Source: JAJRTA01 sp965603125 (GTDB lineage: Bacteria > Zixibacteria > MSB-5A5 > GN15 > FEB-12). Taken from it: DNA of 64,000 nt. The DNA is taken from positions 124,001 to 188,000 of the forward strand of contig CBFDBU010000001.1 in NCBI GenBank assembly GCA_965603125.1, read 5' to 3'. This document shows, piece by piece, positions 17,202 through 27,781 of the stretch. Both the position numbers and the translations under genes were made by a program. The notes below the pieces were generated by a model, which ran no database searches, was not told the DNA's origin, and saw nothing but the letters and a program-made list of their open reading frames with translations. The first letter of the stretch is position 1. Each line of letters begins with the position of its first letter.

Positions 17202-18452
17202 ATGATGCATACTGAAACGAAGGTATCAGATAAGGCCAACGCCAAGACGGAATCCGCCAACCGAATGTCGGGTTCGGCGCGGGCTGACGAACGGTCAGTC
17301 AAGCAGGCGGCCCCGACGCAGGATCGTCTGACCGAGGGCGAGCAACTCCTGGATCGTCTTGCCGAGAGCGGCAAGAAACCCCAATTCAAGGATCCGACCA
17401 GCGTCCCCGACATGAGTAAACCGATCATTGATTCGTCGGGGAAGGTCAGTGAGAAAACGACGGCCGCGAGAAAGACCGTTACACCGGTCGCCAGGCGCTC
17501 GCGAGAACTGAATTCTCTGATCGGTCGCACCTTACGGCTAAAGTTGAAGCAGAAACACATCGTCAAATCGGTGGCGTTCATCTCCAACAAGGGTGGCGTG
17601 GGGAAAACCCATATAGCGTCGAACATGGCCTTCTACCTGTCGCGCATCGGCAAGAAACCGTTGCTGATCGATCTGGATTTGGGCAACTCCGATGTCACCA
17701 ACAAGCTCGGCTTCTACTGCGACTATACGATCATCGATCTGCTCAAAGGCAACCGCGTCGTGAAAGACCTTATCTACGGCACCCCTCACGGTTTCGACAT
17801 CATCGGCGGTGAATCAGGGAACTTCAAGCTGGCCAACCTGACCGCGCCGCAGAGGAAGCGGTTCATCAGGGTGTTTGAGGATATCCGCGACGACTACGAT
17901 TTCGTCCTCATGGACTTGAGCGCCGGGATCGGCACCACCGCGCTTGACTGCGCTCTGGCCCAGGATTACCAGGTAATCGTGACCACTCCCCAGGATATCG
18001 TGGCCGGCTATGCCTGCATCAAGGCGGCTTTCCATCGGTTCAGAGAACTCGAGCAAAAGATGGCCGGGCGCGACCCTGACTACACGCCGCGTCTGTGGTT
18101 CCGTCCGTTCATCGTGCTCAACCAGGTACCGGACTTCCAGACGGGACGCTCCCTGTTCAAGCGGATTCAGGAGGTCGCCCAACAGAACCTGGTTGATGAT
18201 TCGGGATTCAAGTTGGAAGTCAATTTCCTCGGTATTGTAATATCGGATACAGCTCGTATCCGCGATTCGGAATTGAGTCGTGTCTTGTACAGCAGCAATT
18301 TCGGCGCCACACAGGCCGGGCAGTGCTTCAACTTCCTGGCCCACAACATGGCTCAGTATCGTGATCCCAACAACCCAACCTTCACGACGAAACTGCGGCG
18401 GTTTGTGGACATCTTCCTCAAGTCAGTGGGGGAGACAAAGTACGCGCAGTAA
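17202..18452 (+). CDS. MinD/ParA-superfamily ATPase, FlhG/FleN-like
   Basis: 416 residues. Residues 1-115 are a charged, low-complexity linker without homology I recognise. The ATPase domain opens with the deviant Walker A NKGGVGKTH near residue 128. It continues with LLIDLDLGNSDVTNKLG (switch I region) and a DYDFVLMDLSAGIG Walker B; the Asp-to-Ser change in D-x-S-A-G-I replaces the usual D-T-x-G. FlhG-type proteins control number or placement of surface machines, but no flagellar gene is nearby. The SD is AGGGG before ATG 17202. A terminator follows 25 bp after the stop, so it is a single-gene unit. Confidence 0.85.
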   Translation: MMHTETKVSDKANAKTESANRMSGSARADERSVKQAAPTQDRLTEGEQLLDRLAESGKKPQFKDPTSVPDMSKPIIDSSGKVSEKTTAARKTVTPVARRSRELNSLIGRTLRLKLKQKHIVKSVAFISNKGGVGKTHIASNMAFYLSRIGKKPLLIDLDLGNSDVTNKLGFYCDYTIIDLLKGNRVVKDLIYGTPHGFDIIGGESGNFKLANLTAPQRKRFIRVFEDIRDDYDFVLMDLSAGIGTTALDCALAQDYQVIVTTPQDIVAGYACIKAAFHRFRELEQKMAGRDPDYTPRLWFRPFIVLNQVPDFQTGRSLFKRIQEVAQQNLVDDSGFKLEVNFLGIVISDTARIRDSELSRVLYSSNFGATQAGQCFNFLAHNMAQYRDPNNPTFTTKLRRFVDIFLKSVGETKYAQ

Positions 18453-18476
18453 CTTCGCTGACGAGGCGGTCTTTTC

Positions 18477-18509
18477 ACCCGGCTACGGCTATCGTGGCCG
18501 GGTTTTCTT
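18477..18509 (+). terminator. Rho-independent terminator after the MinD-like gene
   Basis: ACCCGGC (18477-18483) pairs with GCCGGGT (18497-18503), followed by TTTCTTT. Confidence 0.75.
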
Positions 18510-18631
18510 TGGCCCATTACTGTTGGATACGATACACTGGTTCCCTTCCAGGCCATACGTTCGCCGGCAGGTTCAGTCCGTTGTCCACCGATCCGCCACC
18601 GAGAAATCACCGTAATCCTGCTTGCGGCACG

Positions 18632-18659
18632 GCGCTCGTGGAGTATATTCCCGTTCCGG
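18632..18659 (+). promoter_or_regulatory. Promoter of fumC
   Basis: TTGCGG (18632-18637), a 16-bp spacer, then TATATT (18654-18659). The same TATATTCC -10 context recurs before gmd and the carboxylase gene at 37.1 kb. Confidence 0.5.
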
Positions 18660-18709
18660 ACAGATGAAACAACATATCCGATAATTGTCGCGAGGCGACG
18701 GGAGATATT

Positions 18710-20101
<1,392 letters not shown>

Positions 20102-20195
20102 GGGACTCGGGAACAGTCAGCGATGAGGGTCTCGCAGCCTGCGGTGTTTGCCTTGCCTGGTGACAAAGATCAGGCAGCACTATTCCCACAACAGA

Positions 20196-20221
20196 AAAGC
20201 GGAGCATCCATGCTCCGCTTT
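20196..20221 (+). terminator. Hairpin terminator after fumC
   Basis: AAAGCGGAGCAT / ATGCTCCGCTTT is a perfect 12-bp stem with a 2-nt loop, A-rich on one side and T-rich on the other. Confidence 0.65.
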
Positions 20222-20348
20222 CACTCTGTGCGGTAACCTGCTCATGCGACCGTCCGTGTCGGATAAGCAGCGAACTAGGAGGTTCTACATCTTAAACGCC
20301 TGGGATGGAGTTTTGTTCAGCATTTTTGCGTGATTACCGATGACCTCA

Positions 20349-20365
20349 AGGTCACAATGTGACCT
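20349..20365. promoter_or_regulatory. Perfect 17-bp palindrome, degraded upstream copy of the RqcH promoter
   Basis: AGGTCACAATGTGACCT is fully palindromic about one central A. The flanks (ACCGATGACCTCAAG before, CTATATC after, then GAAGACGTTCTTGTACAT) match the real promoter/start region about 90 bp downstream. This copy lacks the -35 box and the ATG. Confidence 0.6.
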
Positions 20366-20437
20366 ATATCCGCTCAGTGAAGACGTTCTTGTACATCACG
20401 GTGGGCTTTTCTTCGCACTATCACCGATAGCCTCAAG

Positions 20438-20466
20438 TTGATAAAAGTCACAACGTGACCTATATT
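20438..20466 (+). promoter_or_regulatory. Promoter of the RqcH gene with operator in the spacer
   Basis: TTGATA (20438-20443), a 17-bp spacer, TATATT (20461-20466). The near-palindrome AAGTCACAACGTGACCT (20445-20461) fills the spacer exactly, where a repressor or a MerR-type activator would act. The ATG at 20473 is 6 nt past the -10, implying a leaderless mRNA. Confidence 0.6.
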
Positions 20467-20472
20467 CGTCCT

Positions 20473-22161
20473 ATGCAAACGTCTTTGCACATTATGGCGC
20501 TGGTGGCCGAATTGAAACGGGAGGTTGTCAGCGGCATGATCACCGGCACCAAGTTCTATAAGAAAGAGCGGGCGGCGTATTTCTTTGTCAAGAAGGACAG
20601 ATCGCGCCTGGCGCTGGGTTTCATTTACCACCCAGCCGGATCGGGCGTCTTCCTGGTACCCGCCTCCAAGGTGAAGGTCGAAACGCGCGAGAAGCCGTGG
20701 CCGATTTTCGACATCAAAGGCGCTGTCATTGCCGATGTTGAGCAGTACCCGTGCGACCGTATCTTCAGACTGGCAATCGAGAAAGACGGTGTCCTCTCGC
20801 ACCTGGTTTGCGAAGCGCTGGGGCCGAACGGGAATATCTGGCTACTTGACGAGGCGTTCGCCGTTCGCGCGACCCTTCGCAAGAAGAAACATGTGCCGGG
20901 CGAGAAATATAAGTCAGCGCCGTTGCCGGAGAAGATCAACCCGCTGACGCTGTCGGCGTCGGTGTTTGCCGGGGCTGTTGGTGAGGAACCGAATCTGTCT
21001 CCGACTGTGTTTCTTCAGAAGAACGTCCTGAGCTTCAACCGCAGTCTGGCCCGCGAGGCGCTGCGCCGCGCCGGAACCGAGGCCCCGGGGAGATGGGATG
21101 TCGATCCGCCCGAGCTGGCGCGATGCATCAGGGATATCGCGCGGCGATTCACCGAGCCGGGCACGGGCTACCTGCATCACATGGGAGAGACCGTCGAGGT
21201 CTACCCCTTCAAGCTCCCCCTTGCCACGGAACCTCCCCAGAAGTACAAGACCCTCTCACTGGCGGTGATGGCCATGTGCCATGCCCGACGCAGCAACGCT
21301 GAGACGGTCGACGAGTCAAAGACCATCAGGGCTGCCGTGCGGCGGGCAGTGAAGCGCCTGGAACGACGCCTGACAAGGATCGAGCAGGACCTGCAGCAGG
21401 CCGCCGACTACAACAGTTACCGCAGCTTGGGTGAACTCCTTCAGATCAATTTTGACAGCATCAAGAGGGGGATGGACCAGATCGAGGTCGATGACGTCTA
21501 CAAAGACCCGCCCGCAAGAACCACGATACCGCTCGACCCGGCCCTTTCGCCAAAAGAAAATGTCGAAGCTTATTTCAAGAAGCATCGCAAGGGGCGACAT
21601 GGCCGGAAGCTGCTGAGCAGGCGCCTCGAGATTACCGAAAGCGAATTGGCACAATTGGAGGAGATACAAACCGTCCTCGAGGCGGATATTGAATCCGCCC
21701 GCGAGCGCTACCGTCAGGAGCTGGCGGCGCTGATGCCGCAAGCGGCTCCCGGCGGGCGCGAGGCCGTTCCCCGGCGGCCGTACCGGGAGCACCTGCTGTC
21801 CACCGGTCTGAGGATACTCGTTGGCCGCGACGGCGCCGACAACGACCGCACGACGTTCGAGTTCGCCCGGCCCTACGAGCTCTGGTTCCATACCCAGCAG
21901 TGCCCCGGTTCGCATGTGGTGATGAAATACCCGAACAAGTCGTTTGAGCCGTCGAAAGGGGAGATCGAAGAGGCGGCTGCGATTGCTGCATACCACAGCA
22001 GGGCGAAGAACGATTCGTTGGTGCCGGTCATCTACACCGAACGGCGCTACGTCCGCAAACCCCGCAAGGTCAAACCGGGACTGGTAACGGTGGAGCGGGA
22101 GAAATCGATCATGGTTGCCCCCAGGAGCCCGAGCAAGGTCGAACACAAGCCCACCCGGTGA
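20473..22161 (+). CDS. rqcH: Ribosome quality-control factor RqcH (NEMF/Rqc2/NFACT family)
   Basis: 562 residues from ATG 20473. RqcH binds stalled 50S-peptidyl-tRNA complexes and directs addition of C-terminal alanine tails. The N-terminal NFACT-N domain begins MALVAELKREVVSGMITG. A coiled-coil region spans about 290-420 (RAVKRLERRLTRIEQDLQQAADY, ESELAQLEEIQTVLEADIESARERY). The C-terminal NFACT-R domain has the typical LRILVGRDGADNDR, ELWFHTQQCPGSHVVMK and DSLVPVIYTERRYVRKP..KPG blocks. An in-frame GTG at 20455 would lie inside the operator and is unlikely. No SD is visible, consistent with a leaderless message. Confidence 0.92.
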   Translation: MQTSLHIMALVAELKREVVSGMITGTKFYKKERAAYFFVKKDRSRLALGFIYHPAGSGVFLVPASKVKVETREKPWPIFDIKGAVIADVEQYPCDRIFRLAIEKDGVLSHLVCEALGPNGNIWLLDEAFAVRATLRKKKHVPGEKYKSAPLPEKINPLTLSASVFAGAVGEEPNLSPTVFLQKNVLSFNRSLAREALRRAGTEAPGRWDVDPPELARCIRDIARRFTEPGTGYLHHMGETVEVYPFKLPLATEPPQKYKTLSLAVMAMCHARRSNAETVDESKTIRAAVRRAVKRLERRLTRIEQDLQQAADYNSYRSLGELLQINFDSIKRGMDQIEVDDVYKDPPARTTIPLDPALSPKENVEAYFKKHRKGRHGRKLLSRRLEITESELAQLEEIQTVLEADIESARERYRQELAALMPQAAPGGREAVPRRPYREHLLSTGLRILVGRDGADNDRTTFEFARPYELWFHTQQCPGSHVVMKYPNKSFEPSKGEIEEAAAIAAYHSRAKNDSLVPVIYTERRYVRKPRKVKPGLVTVEREKSIMVAPRSPSKVEHKPTR

Positions 22162-22179
22162 ATGCCGCCGGGATCGCGC

Positions 22180-24219
22180 TTATCGCAGATAAACCTCCAG
22201 CGCCGGGTAAAGGTCGATCAGGTGACCCACATAAACACTGTCGAGGCCTTTCGCGCGGGCTTGCTGATAGACTTCACCGGCCCGCCGGTAATCCTGTCGA
22301 CTCAGGTGGTGCTCCGCCAACTGTGTCAGTAGGGAAAGTGGCGCGGCGTCTCTCTCATAGAGGCAGGTGGCCCTCTCCAGCCAGTCTTCAGTGCGATTCA
22401 TCCGCTGGTAGACCATCACCAGCCCGATCATGGCATCGGTGTTTCCAGGATCGATTGAAACCGCCTTGAGAAGCGATTGCTCGGCCTTGGCGATGCGGCC
22501 TTTGTCAAAATAGGCCCCGGCCAGTCTGGTGCGGAAGTCGGAACTGTATGGGTTCAAACCCACCGCCATTTCCAGTATGACCACCGCGCTGTCATACTGT
22601 TGCTGCGCCAGAAAGCAACTGCCCATGTTGGCATAGGCGCTGTAGAACATGGGATTCATCCTGATAACCCGGCGCAGCACGGGTATTGCCTCGGCCCAAT
22701 TCCCGGAGTTCTGCAGATCGAGGGCCTCGCCGTGGAGTTGCCACTCCGGGTAGTCGTGAACAAAGCTTCTCTGTTCGCGAGCGGCAGTGGCGGAGTCGCC
22801 GATATCCTGATAGTACCCCACGAGGAACCGGCGGGCGATCATGTTCTTGCCGGGGTCCAGAGCGGTGTAGTTCCTGAAGTGCGCCACGCCAACATCGGGA
22901 ACCACCTGGCTCACCGCTCTGGGCAGCAGCGCCAAGAAGCCAAGCACGACCGCCAACACCGCAATCGTCGCGTAGCCCGGTATTCTCGAACGGTTGTCAA
23001 GGAGCCGGTAGAAGCAGAGTATCACCAGCGGCAAACCTGCAAATGAGAACAGATCCCAGTCGCGCGGCATACCGAGTTTGGGATCAACGACGAATATCGC
23101 TCCAAGAACCGACCCCGACAGCACGAGCAGGTATAGGTACTCACGCCGCATGAGAAGACCTTTGCCCGGCGCAAGAAAAAAGACAGCTATGAAAAGCAGC
23201 AGACCCGGCAGCAGAAGAAGCAGCAGGTTCAGGAAATCAGCCAGGTGCGCCGGGGAAAACAATGTGTAGCCCTCCACCGTGAACCGGTCTTGGACGAGCG
23301 GCACCAGGGCAAGTCGAAACGTGTAACCGTTCGAATAGAAGTAACCGAAGATGACAACCGATATGGCGGCCATGCCTATGCCTGCCGCTATCTTCACCGC
23401 CCGGTTCTGCCGCGACATGAATTCGCCTATTCGAGTCCGCGCCGCAAGCAGATAGATGGCGGATGGGATCAGGCTCACACCCATCACGTGAAAGAACACA
23501 GCTAAAGACAGGGGAGCTATTGTCACCCATCGGTTCCACTTCCCTTTGATCACCAGTAGGCCCGTCAGCGTGTACACCATCACCGACAGGATAAACAAGG
23601 AGTAGTATTCCACATACCCAAAAAACAGCAGGGAAAATCCACCGGAGGCCAGACCCAGTGTAAACAGAACACGGTCAACAACCCGCTCGTGCAGCGCCCT
23701 CGAGAAACATGCAGCCGCGATTAAGAAGACAACGCCTGACAAGATTGACATTGCCTGAAACGTATACAGCGCTGCCGTCTCCGGTTGGTCACTCACGAAG
23801 GAGTCAGCCCAGTGAACGAGCAGAATCAGGCCGGCGGAACTGGGTTTGGCCAGGAGTTCATCAGACGCGAGACGCGCCAAGGCGTGATAACCATCCCCAA
23901 GGAAATGAGTCTTGGCTCGCAGCAGATAGAACAGCAGGCCCAGCAGGATCGTCACAACGGCCGCCGGCAACCAGTACTTGTGATTTTCAACCGTTGTTTT
24001 TTCTTCACCTGTCGCCAACCTACTACGTCGATTGAATGCGAATAATATGATCGGAGGAACCAGAACGCCGAGGACAAAGATACCCACAGGTACCCAGGCA
24101 GGCTGGAAAGCCCACAGGTTGAGCCCCCAGACACGGTATTCGGGAAAGAAGGCGGCCACAAGGAAAGCGGTCAGGGTCAGGTAATAGGCTCCGATCGGTA
24201 TGTGGGGCCACCTGTCCAT
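22180..24219 (-). CDS. Polytopic membrane protein with C-terminal TPR domain, paralogue 1
   Basis: 679 residues. Residues 1 to about 440 contain roughly eleven hydrophobic segments; between the early ones lies the conserved loop LLRAKTHFLGDGYHALARL. A later membrane-proximal block reads VDPKLGMPRDWDLFSFAGLPL. The last ~210 residues are TPRs (AIPVLRRVIRMNPMFYSAYANMG, QYDSAVVILEMAVGLNP, GLDSVYVGHLIDLYP). The layout suggests a membrane glycosyltransferase-like (GT-C-type) or O-antigen-ligase-like protein; I cannot confirm catalytic residues, and the loop DxD-type Asp in FLGDGY is only suggestive. ATG 24219 shares its A with the upstream stop (TGATG), so it is translationally coupled to paralogue 2. 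Confidence 0.8.
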   Translation of the reverse strand: MDRWPHIPIGAYYLTLTAFLVAAFFPEYRVWGLNLWAFQPAWVPVGIFVLGVLVPPIILFAFNRRSRLATGEEKTTVENHKYWLPAAVVTILLGLLFYLLRAKTHFLGDGYHALARLASDELLAKPSSAGLILLVHWADSFVSDQPETAALYTFQAMSILSGVVFLIAAACFSRALHERVVDRVLFTLGLASGGFSLLFFGYVEYYSLFILSVMVYTLTGLLVIKGKWNRWVTIAPLSLAVFFHVMGVSLIPSAIYLLAARTRIGEFMSRQNRAVKIAAGIGMAAISVVIFGYFYSNGYTFRLALVPLVQDRFTVEGYTLFSPAHLADFLNLLLLLLPGLLLFIAVFFLAPGKGLLMRREYLYLLVLSGSVLGAIFVVDPKLGMPRDWDLFSFAGLPLVILCFYRLLDNRSRIPGYATIAVLAVVLGFLALLPRAVSQVVPDVGVAHFRNYTALDPGKNMIARRFLVGYYQDIGDSATAAREQRSFVHDYPEWQLHGEALDLQNSGNWAEAIPVLRRVIRMNPMFYSAYANMGSCFLAQQQYDSAVVILEMAVGLNPYSSDFRTRLAGAYFDKGRIAKAEQSLLKAVSIDPGNTDAMIGLVMVYQRMNRTEDWLERATCLYERDAAPLSLLTQLAEHHLSRQDYRRAGEVYQQARAKGLDSVYVGHLIDLYPALEVYLR

Positions 24220-26255
24220 CAGGGGAGACCGCTCTTGAGTTCAGGATGGGCTTCGATCAGTTGCCGCACCTGGGCGCTGTCCAGGCCACGCTTTATGGCA
24301 TGGCGATAGACGCTCAACGCCTGTTGGTGGCGTCCACGCGAGAGCAGGTTGTCGCCCAGTTCTCTGATGATCGGCGGGGGAGCGTCGTCCCGGGATGCGA
24401 TGTCACGCAGGAACTCGAAGTATCGGGCCTGGTTGCCCCGGGCCTGGTAGAGCCGCATGAGGCCCTGTCGGGATTGAAACATGTTGCTGTCCAGCGCCAT
24501 CGCTTCCAGCCATGCCTCCTCGGCCCTGTCCAGATCGTTTCTCTGCATGTAGACAAGGCCCAGATTGGCCAGAGTGGGCGCGCTGTGGGGGTTCAGGCCA
24601 TCGGCTATCTGCACACAAAGCAGGGCGCTGTCAAGCATCCCCAACCGGGCATAGTACTCTCCCAGGTCGGCCCAGCCTATGGCGTACAAGGGGTTCATCT
24701 TTAGCAGTTGCCGCATGACCCTGACCGCCTCCTCGACCCGGCCGCTCGTCCGATGATCCCGGGCCGCCCCAAACAGGAACCGCTCTGGTTGTTCCTTCTG
24801 CCAGCGCGATATTTCCTCATTGGCCTTGGCTCGCTCACCCCGGGCGTTATAGTAATCGACCAGAACTCGTCCGGCGTTAAGACTCTTCATTCTGTCCAGA
24901 GCCATGAAACTTCTGAAATGAGCAATGGCGACATCCGGCTGCGTCTGGCTTACGGCGCGTGGAATCAGCGTCAGGAGGCCGGAGACTACACACAGTAGGC
25001 TCAACGTCACATATGGCTTGATAGCCCTCCTGTTGTCCAGCAGGAAGTAGTAGGCCAGGACTGCTAAGGGTACGCCCGCGAATGAAAACAGGTCCCAGTC
25101 GCGCGGCATGCCCAGTTTGGGATCAAGAACGAACACCGCCCCCCAGACCGACAATGTCAGGAGGAGAAGGTACCTGTACTCCTTCTTTCTCAAGACGGCC
25201 CCGGTCGAAAAAGCCGGTGGCAGCGTCACCATCAGAAGCAAACCGGGGAGCAGCAGGATCAGAAGGTTCAGGATGTCGGCCAGGTGGCTCAGCGAGAACA
25301 GGGTATAGCCCTCCACAGTGAACCGGTTGGAGAAAAGAGGCACAAAGGCAAACCGGAAGTAGTAGCTGTTTGTATAGAAATGATGAAACACGACCAACAA
25401 AGCGATGACGGTAATCAACGCTATGGCCGCTCTGGAAGTCAGTTTCATGCGGGCAATAGCGTGACCGGCCCGGGTTCGGATCACCAGCAGATATACGGCG
25501 GCCGGAATGAGCGTCACCCCGAGAATGTGAAAGAAAACAGCCAGCGCCAACAGCGGAAGCATCAACCACCTGTTCGCCTCGCCCCGGGACACCAGAAGCC
25601 CGGTCAGTGTGAACACCAGAACCGACAGAACAAATAGTGAGTAGTATTCCACGTAGCCGAAGAACAGCAGCATGTAACCACCGGATGCAAGACCCATTAG
25701 AAACAGCAGTCTGTCCGACGTGCGCTCAAAGAGTCGCCCGGCAAAGAAACCGATAGCAGTCAGGAATGCAACCCCGGAAGCTATGGAGATAATCTGGCTG
25801 CCGATCAGGGCCGCCTGCCCGACGCCGCCAAGGGCCAATCTCGACCAGATGTGAACCAGTGATTCCCCCACCTCTCTGACCTTCAGCGCGAGTGGACTCT
25901 TCTCTCCCAGCACCGAAAGCAGCGCGTAGCCGTCACCGAGAAAATGAGTCTCGGCTCGCAGCAAATAGAACAGCAGACTGAAAAGAGCGATCAACCCTGC
26001 TGCTGGCAGCCAGTACCGCAGACCCCTATCTGACAGCTCAGCATTCTCCGGCGGCGAATCCCAGCGGCGTTCGAAGAATCTCAGGATCAGCGGCGCGACA
26101 GCACCCAAAGCGGCAAGGACCAACACTACCCAGAGGGGGTAGTAGCCCCACCAGTTGACCCCCCATATTCGTTGCTCGGGGAAAAAGGCACCTATCACAA
26201 GTGTCGCCAGGGTCACATAATAAGCGGCAAGAGGAAGGGCTGACCGCTTTGTCAT
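24219..26255 (-). CDS. Polytopic membrane protein with C-terminal TPR domain, paralogue 2
   Basis: 678 residues and alignable end to end with the following gene: same first-loop motif LLRAETHFLGDGYALL, same LASGGYMLLFFGYVEYYSLF helix, same VLDPKLGMPRDWDLFSFAGVPL block, and the same TPR tail ending GLDSAQVRQLIEAHPEL. It arose by tandem duplication. ATG 26255 overlaps the stop of the preceding short ORF by four bases (ATGA). Function is unassigned; the neighbourhood of nucleotide-sugar genes 1.5 kb away is compatible with a role in surface glycan assembly, but that is inference. Confidence 0.8.
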   Translation of the reverse strand: MTKRSALPLAAYYVTLATLVIGAFFPEQRIWGVNWWGYYPLWVVLVLAALGAVAPLILRFFERRWDSPPENAELSDRGLRYWLPAAGLIALFSLLFYLLRAETHFLGDGYALLSVLGEKSPLALKVREVGESLVHIWSRLALGGVGQAALIGSQIISIASGVAFLTAIGFFAGRLFERTSDRLLFLMGLASGGYMLLFFGYVEYYSLFVLSVLVFTLTGLLVSRGEANRWLMLPLLALAVFFHILGVTLIPAAVYLLVIRTRAGHAIARMKLTSRAAIALITVIALLVVFHHFYTNSYYFRFAFVPLFSNRFTVEGYTLFSLSHLADILNLLILLLPGLLLMVTLPPAFSTGAVLRKKEYRYLLLLTLSVWGAVFVLDPKLGMPRDWDLFSFAGVPLAVLAYYFLLDNRRAIKPYVTLSLLCVVSGLLTLIPRAVSQTQPDVAIAHFRSFMALDRMKSLNAGRVLVDYYNARGERAKANEEISRWQKEQPERFLFGAARDHRTSGRVEEAVRVMRQLLKMNPLYAIGWADLGEYYARLGMLDSALLCVQIADGLNPHSAPTLANLGLVYMQRNDLDRAEEAWLEAMALDSNMFQSRQGLMRLYQARGNQARYFEFLRDIASRDDAPPPIIRELGDNLLSRGRHQQALSVYRHAIKRGLDSAQVRQLIEAHPELKSGLP

Positions 26256-26458
26256 CGGTTCATATGCTCCTTCAACAACGGATACTGTTCCGCCAACTTG
26301 CTCACGTAAACGCTGTCGAGGCCTTTCTGTAACCCACGACGATAAGCTTCGGCCGCCTGGGCGAAACGCTCTTTCGACAGGAGAAGGTCACCCAGTACCG
26401 GATAATACAGAACGAGCGGCGCCATGGCCGGTCTTCCGGTGGATTGGACTTGCTGCAT
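26252..26458 (-). CDS. Short TPR-tail ORF, relic of a third paralogue
   Basis: 68 residues. The second half (ERFAQAAEAYRRGLQKGLDSVYVSKLAEQYPLLKEHM) matches the very C-terminal TPR of both downstream paralogues (RAGEVYQQARAKGLDSVYVGHLIDLYPALEVYL). No membrane part remains. ATG 26458 has GGAGG 15 nt upstream and a TTG at 26461 is one codon earlier. The stop overlaps the next start by ATGA. Best read as the deletion remnant of a third copy that may still be translated and couple expression. Confidence 0.6.
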   Translation of the reverse strand: MQQVQSTGRPAMAPLVLYYPVLGDLLLSKERFAQAAEAYRRGLQKGLDSVYVSKLAEQYPLLKEHMNR

Positions 26459-26490
26459 CAAGGTGATTCGATCCCTCCGGGCCCGCTCGC

Positions 26491-27477
26491 TTACCCACCC
26501 AGTTCCCGGATGCGGGCGTTAATGTGATTGTATATCTCCGGCCAGGACTTATCGAAACCTCCCAGCTTGTATTCTTCACGGGCTCTCCGGAGCAGTTTGA
26601 GTCCTGCCGCCTTGTCGCCCCCGGCCACCGCAATCTCGCCGAGATCCTCGCAGGCCTGCCCGATAGCGGAATGATTGCCCAGCCGTTCCGCCCAGGCCAG
26701 AACCGGTCGCAGCCACCTGGCCGCTTCGTCATGATTACCTAAGAACCGATGGGTCATGCCGACATGGTAGTCGGCGAACAACTTCGCAATCTCACCGGAA
26801 TGACGCCAGTGGTACTCACGGGCCTTCTGGTAGCATTGCAGAGCGGAGTCGTACTGTTTGAGATCGTAGTAGGTCCCGGCCAGGTTGTTCCATAGCGGCC
26901 CCAGCCAGCTTTCCACGTCTCCCGCCTCGGCTGCTTCGATCCCCCGTCTCCCCCACTCGATTTGCTCCTCCGGCGATTCGGTCACGATGGCTATCATGTG
27001 GGCGGCGTCGACGGCTCTGCTCCACATGGCGTTGGTGTTGCAGTAGGTATACATCCGGTCAAAAGTCTCGCGCGCCTTTTTCAGGTCGCCGTCCTTCCAC
27101 TCGAATCGCCCCTTGACACCAAGGTAGCGCGACCAGCCCATGGGATCGGAATCCGTCGCTCGCTCTTCGGCGCGAACCAGCCAGACCCGGCCCGCTTCCT
27201 TGTCGTCCAGGATAAGATACATCCGCGCCACCTGCGACAACGCTTCCACTTCGAGGGAGCGGTCGAATTCCTCGCGGGCCTTTTCAACGACCGCCACGTA
27301 TTCTTCCCGAGCGGTCTCGTAATCACGCGACTGGAACAACTCGTCGGCCTTTGCCATCATGGCGTCGGAAGTGGGTTCTGAATCTGTCACCAGAGTTCCT
27401 TTCGGCTTGATGTCGACCGCCACCACCAGAATCGGCAGCAGCAGCAGCGATGTCAACGTTGTCACAATTCTCATCAT
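26491..27477 (-). CDS. Exported TPR protein
   Basis: The start is one of two adjacent ATGs (27477, 27474); GGGAG lies 3 and 6 nt upstream respectively, which favours the second. An upstream in-frame extension to 27567 passes through this SD and is not used. A signal peptide (IVTTLTSLLLLPILVVAV) precedes about eight TPR-like helix pairs (for example DYETAREEYVAVVEKA, DLKKARETFDRMYTY, QYDSALQCYQKARE, NHDEAARWLRPVLAWA). No lipobox Cys. First gene of a minus-strand set with the TPR-tail ORF and two membrane-TPR paralogues (29-bp gap, then overlaps). Role unknown; probably a scaffold in the periplasm. Confidence 0.78.
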   Translation of the reverse strand: MMRIVTTLTSLLLLPILVVAVDIKPKGTLVTDSEPTSDAMMAKADELFQSRDYETAREEYVAVVEKAREEFDRSLEVEALSQVARMYLILDDKEAGRVWLVRAEERATDSDPMGWSRYLGVKGRFEWKDGDLKKARETFDRMYTYCNTNAMWSRAVDAAHMIAIVTESPEEQIEWGRRGIEAAEAGDVESWLGPLWNNLAGTYYDLKQYDSALQCYQKAREYHWRHSGEIAKLFADYHVGMTHRFLGNHDEAARWLRPVLAWAERLGNHSAIGQACEDLGEIAVAGGDKAAGLKLLRRAREEYKLGGFDKSWPEIYNHINARIRELGG

Positions 27478-27669
27478 ATGCTCCCTCGATATCTGCGGCC
27501 GGTGTACGTCCTCGTGCGCCAGCCAATCCTCACCCGGCAGACAGGACGTCCGCCGGGCACAGGGCAAGGTTCATCTGTAATCGTACCGTCAAGTATACAA
27601 GCTGACGCGGGAAAGATCATTCAAAAACTGCCTCTAACAAGGCAGGATTCCGTTGGCACAGAATTCCGT
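27478..27669. other. Divergent intergenic region
   Basis: Lies between the TPR gene (minus) and gmd (plus). GTACGTCCTCGTGCGCC near 27505 nearly matches the right arm of the inverted repeat at 36745-36806. A possible minus-strand -10 (TATACT) lies around 27592-27597. No gene. Confidence 0.4.
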
Positions 27670-27698
27670 TTGACCGGGGGCGGCGGCGGGAGTATATT
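27670..27698 (+). promoter_or_regulatory. Promoter of the gmd operon
   Basis: TTGACC (27670-27675), a 17-bp GC-rich spacer, then TATATT (27693-27698). Confidence 0.6.
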
Positions 27699-27781
27699 CC
27701 GCTGCTTGCCGAACCCCTGTGTGATGTCACGAATGACGGGGTAACGGCCTGTTACCGGATGTAATGGAGGAGCATGATTCG

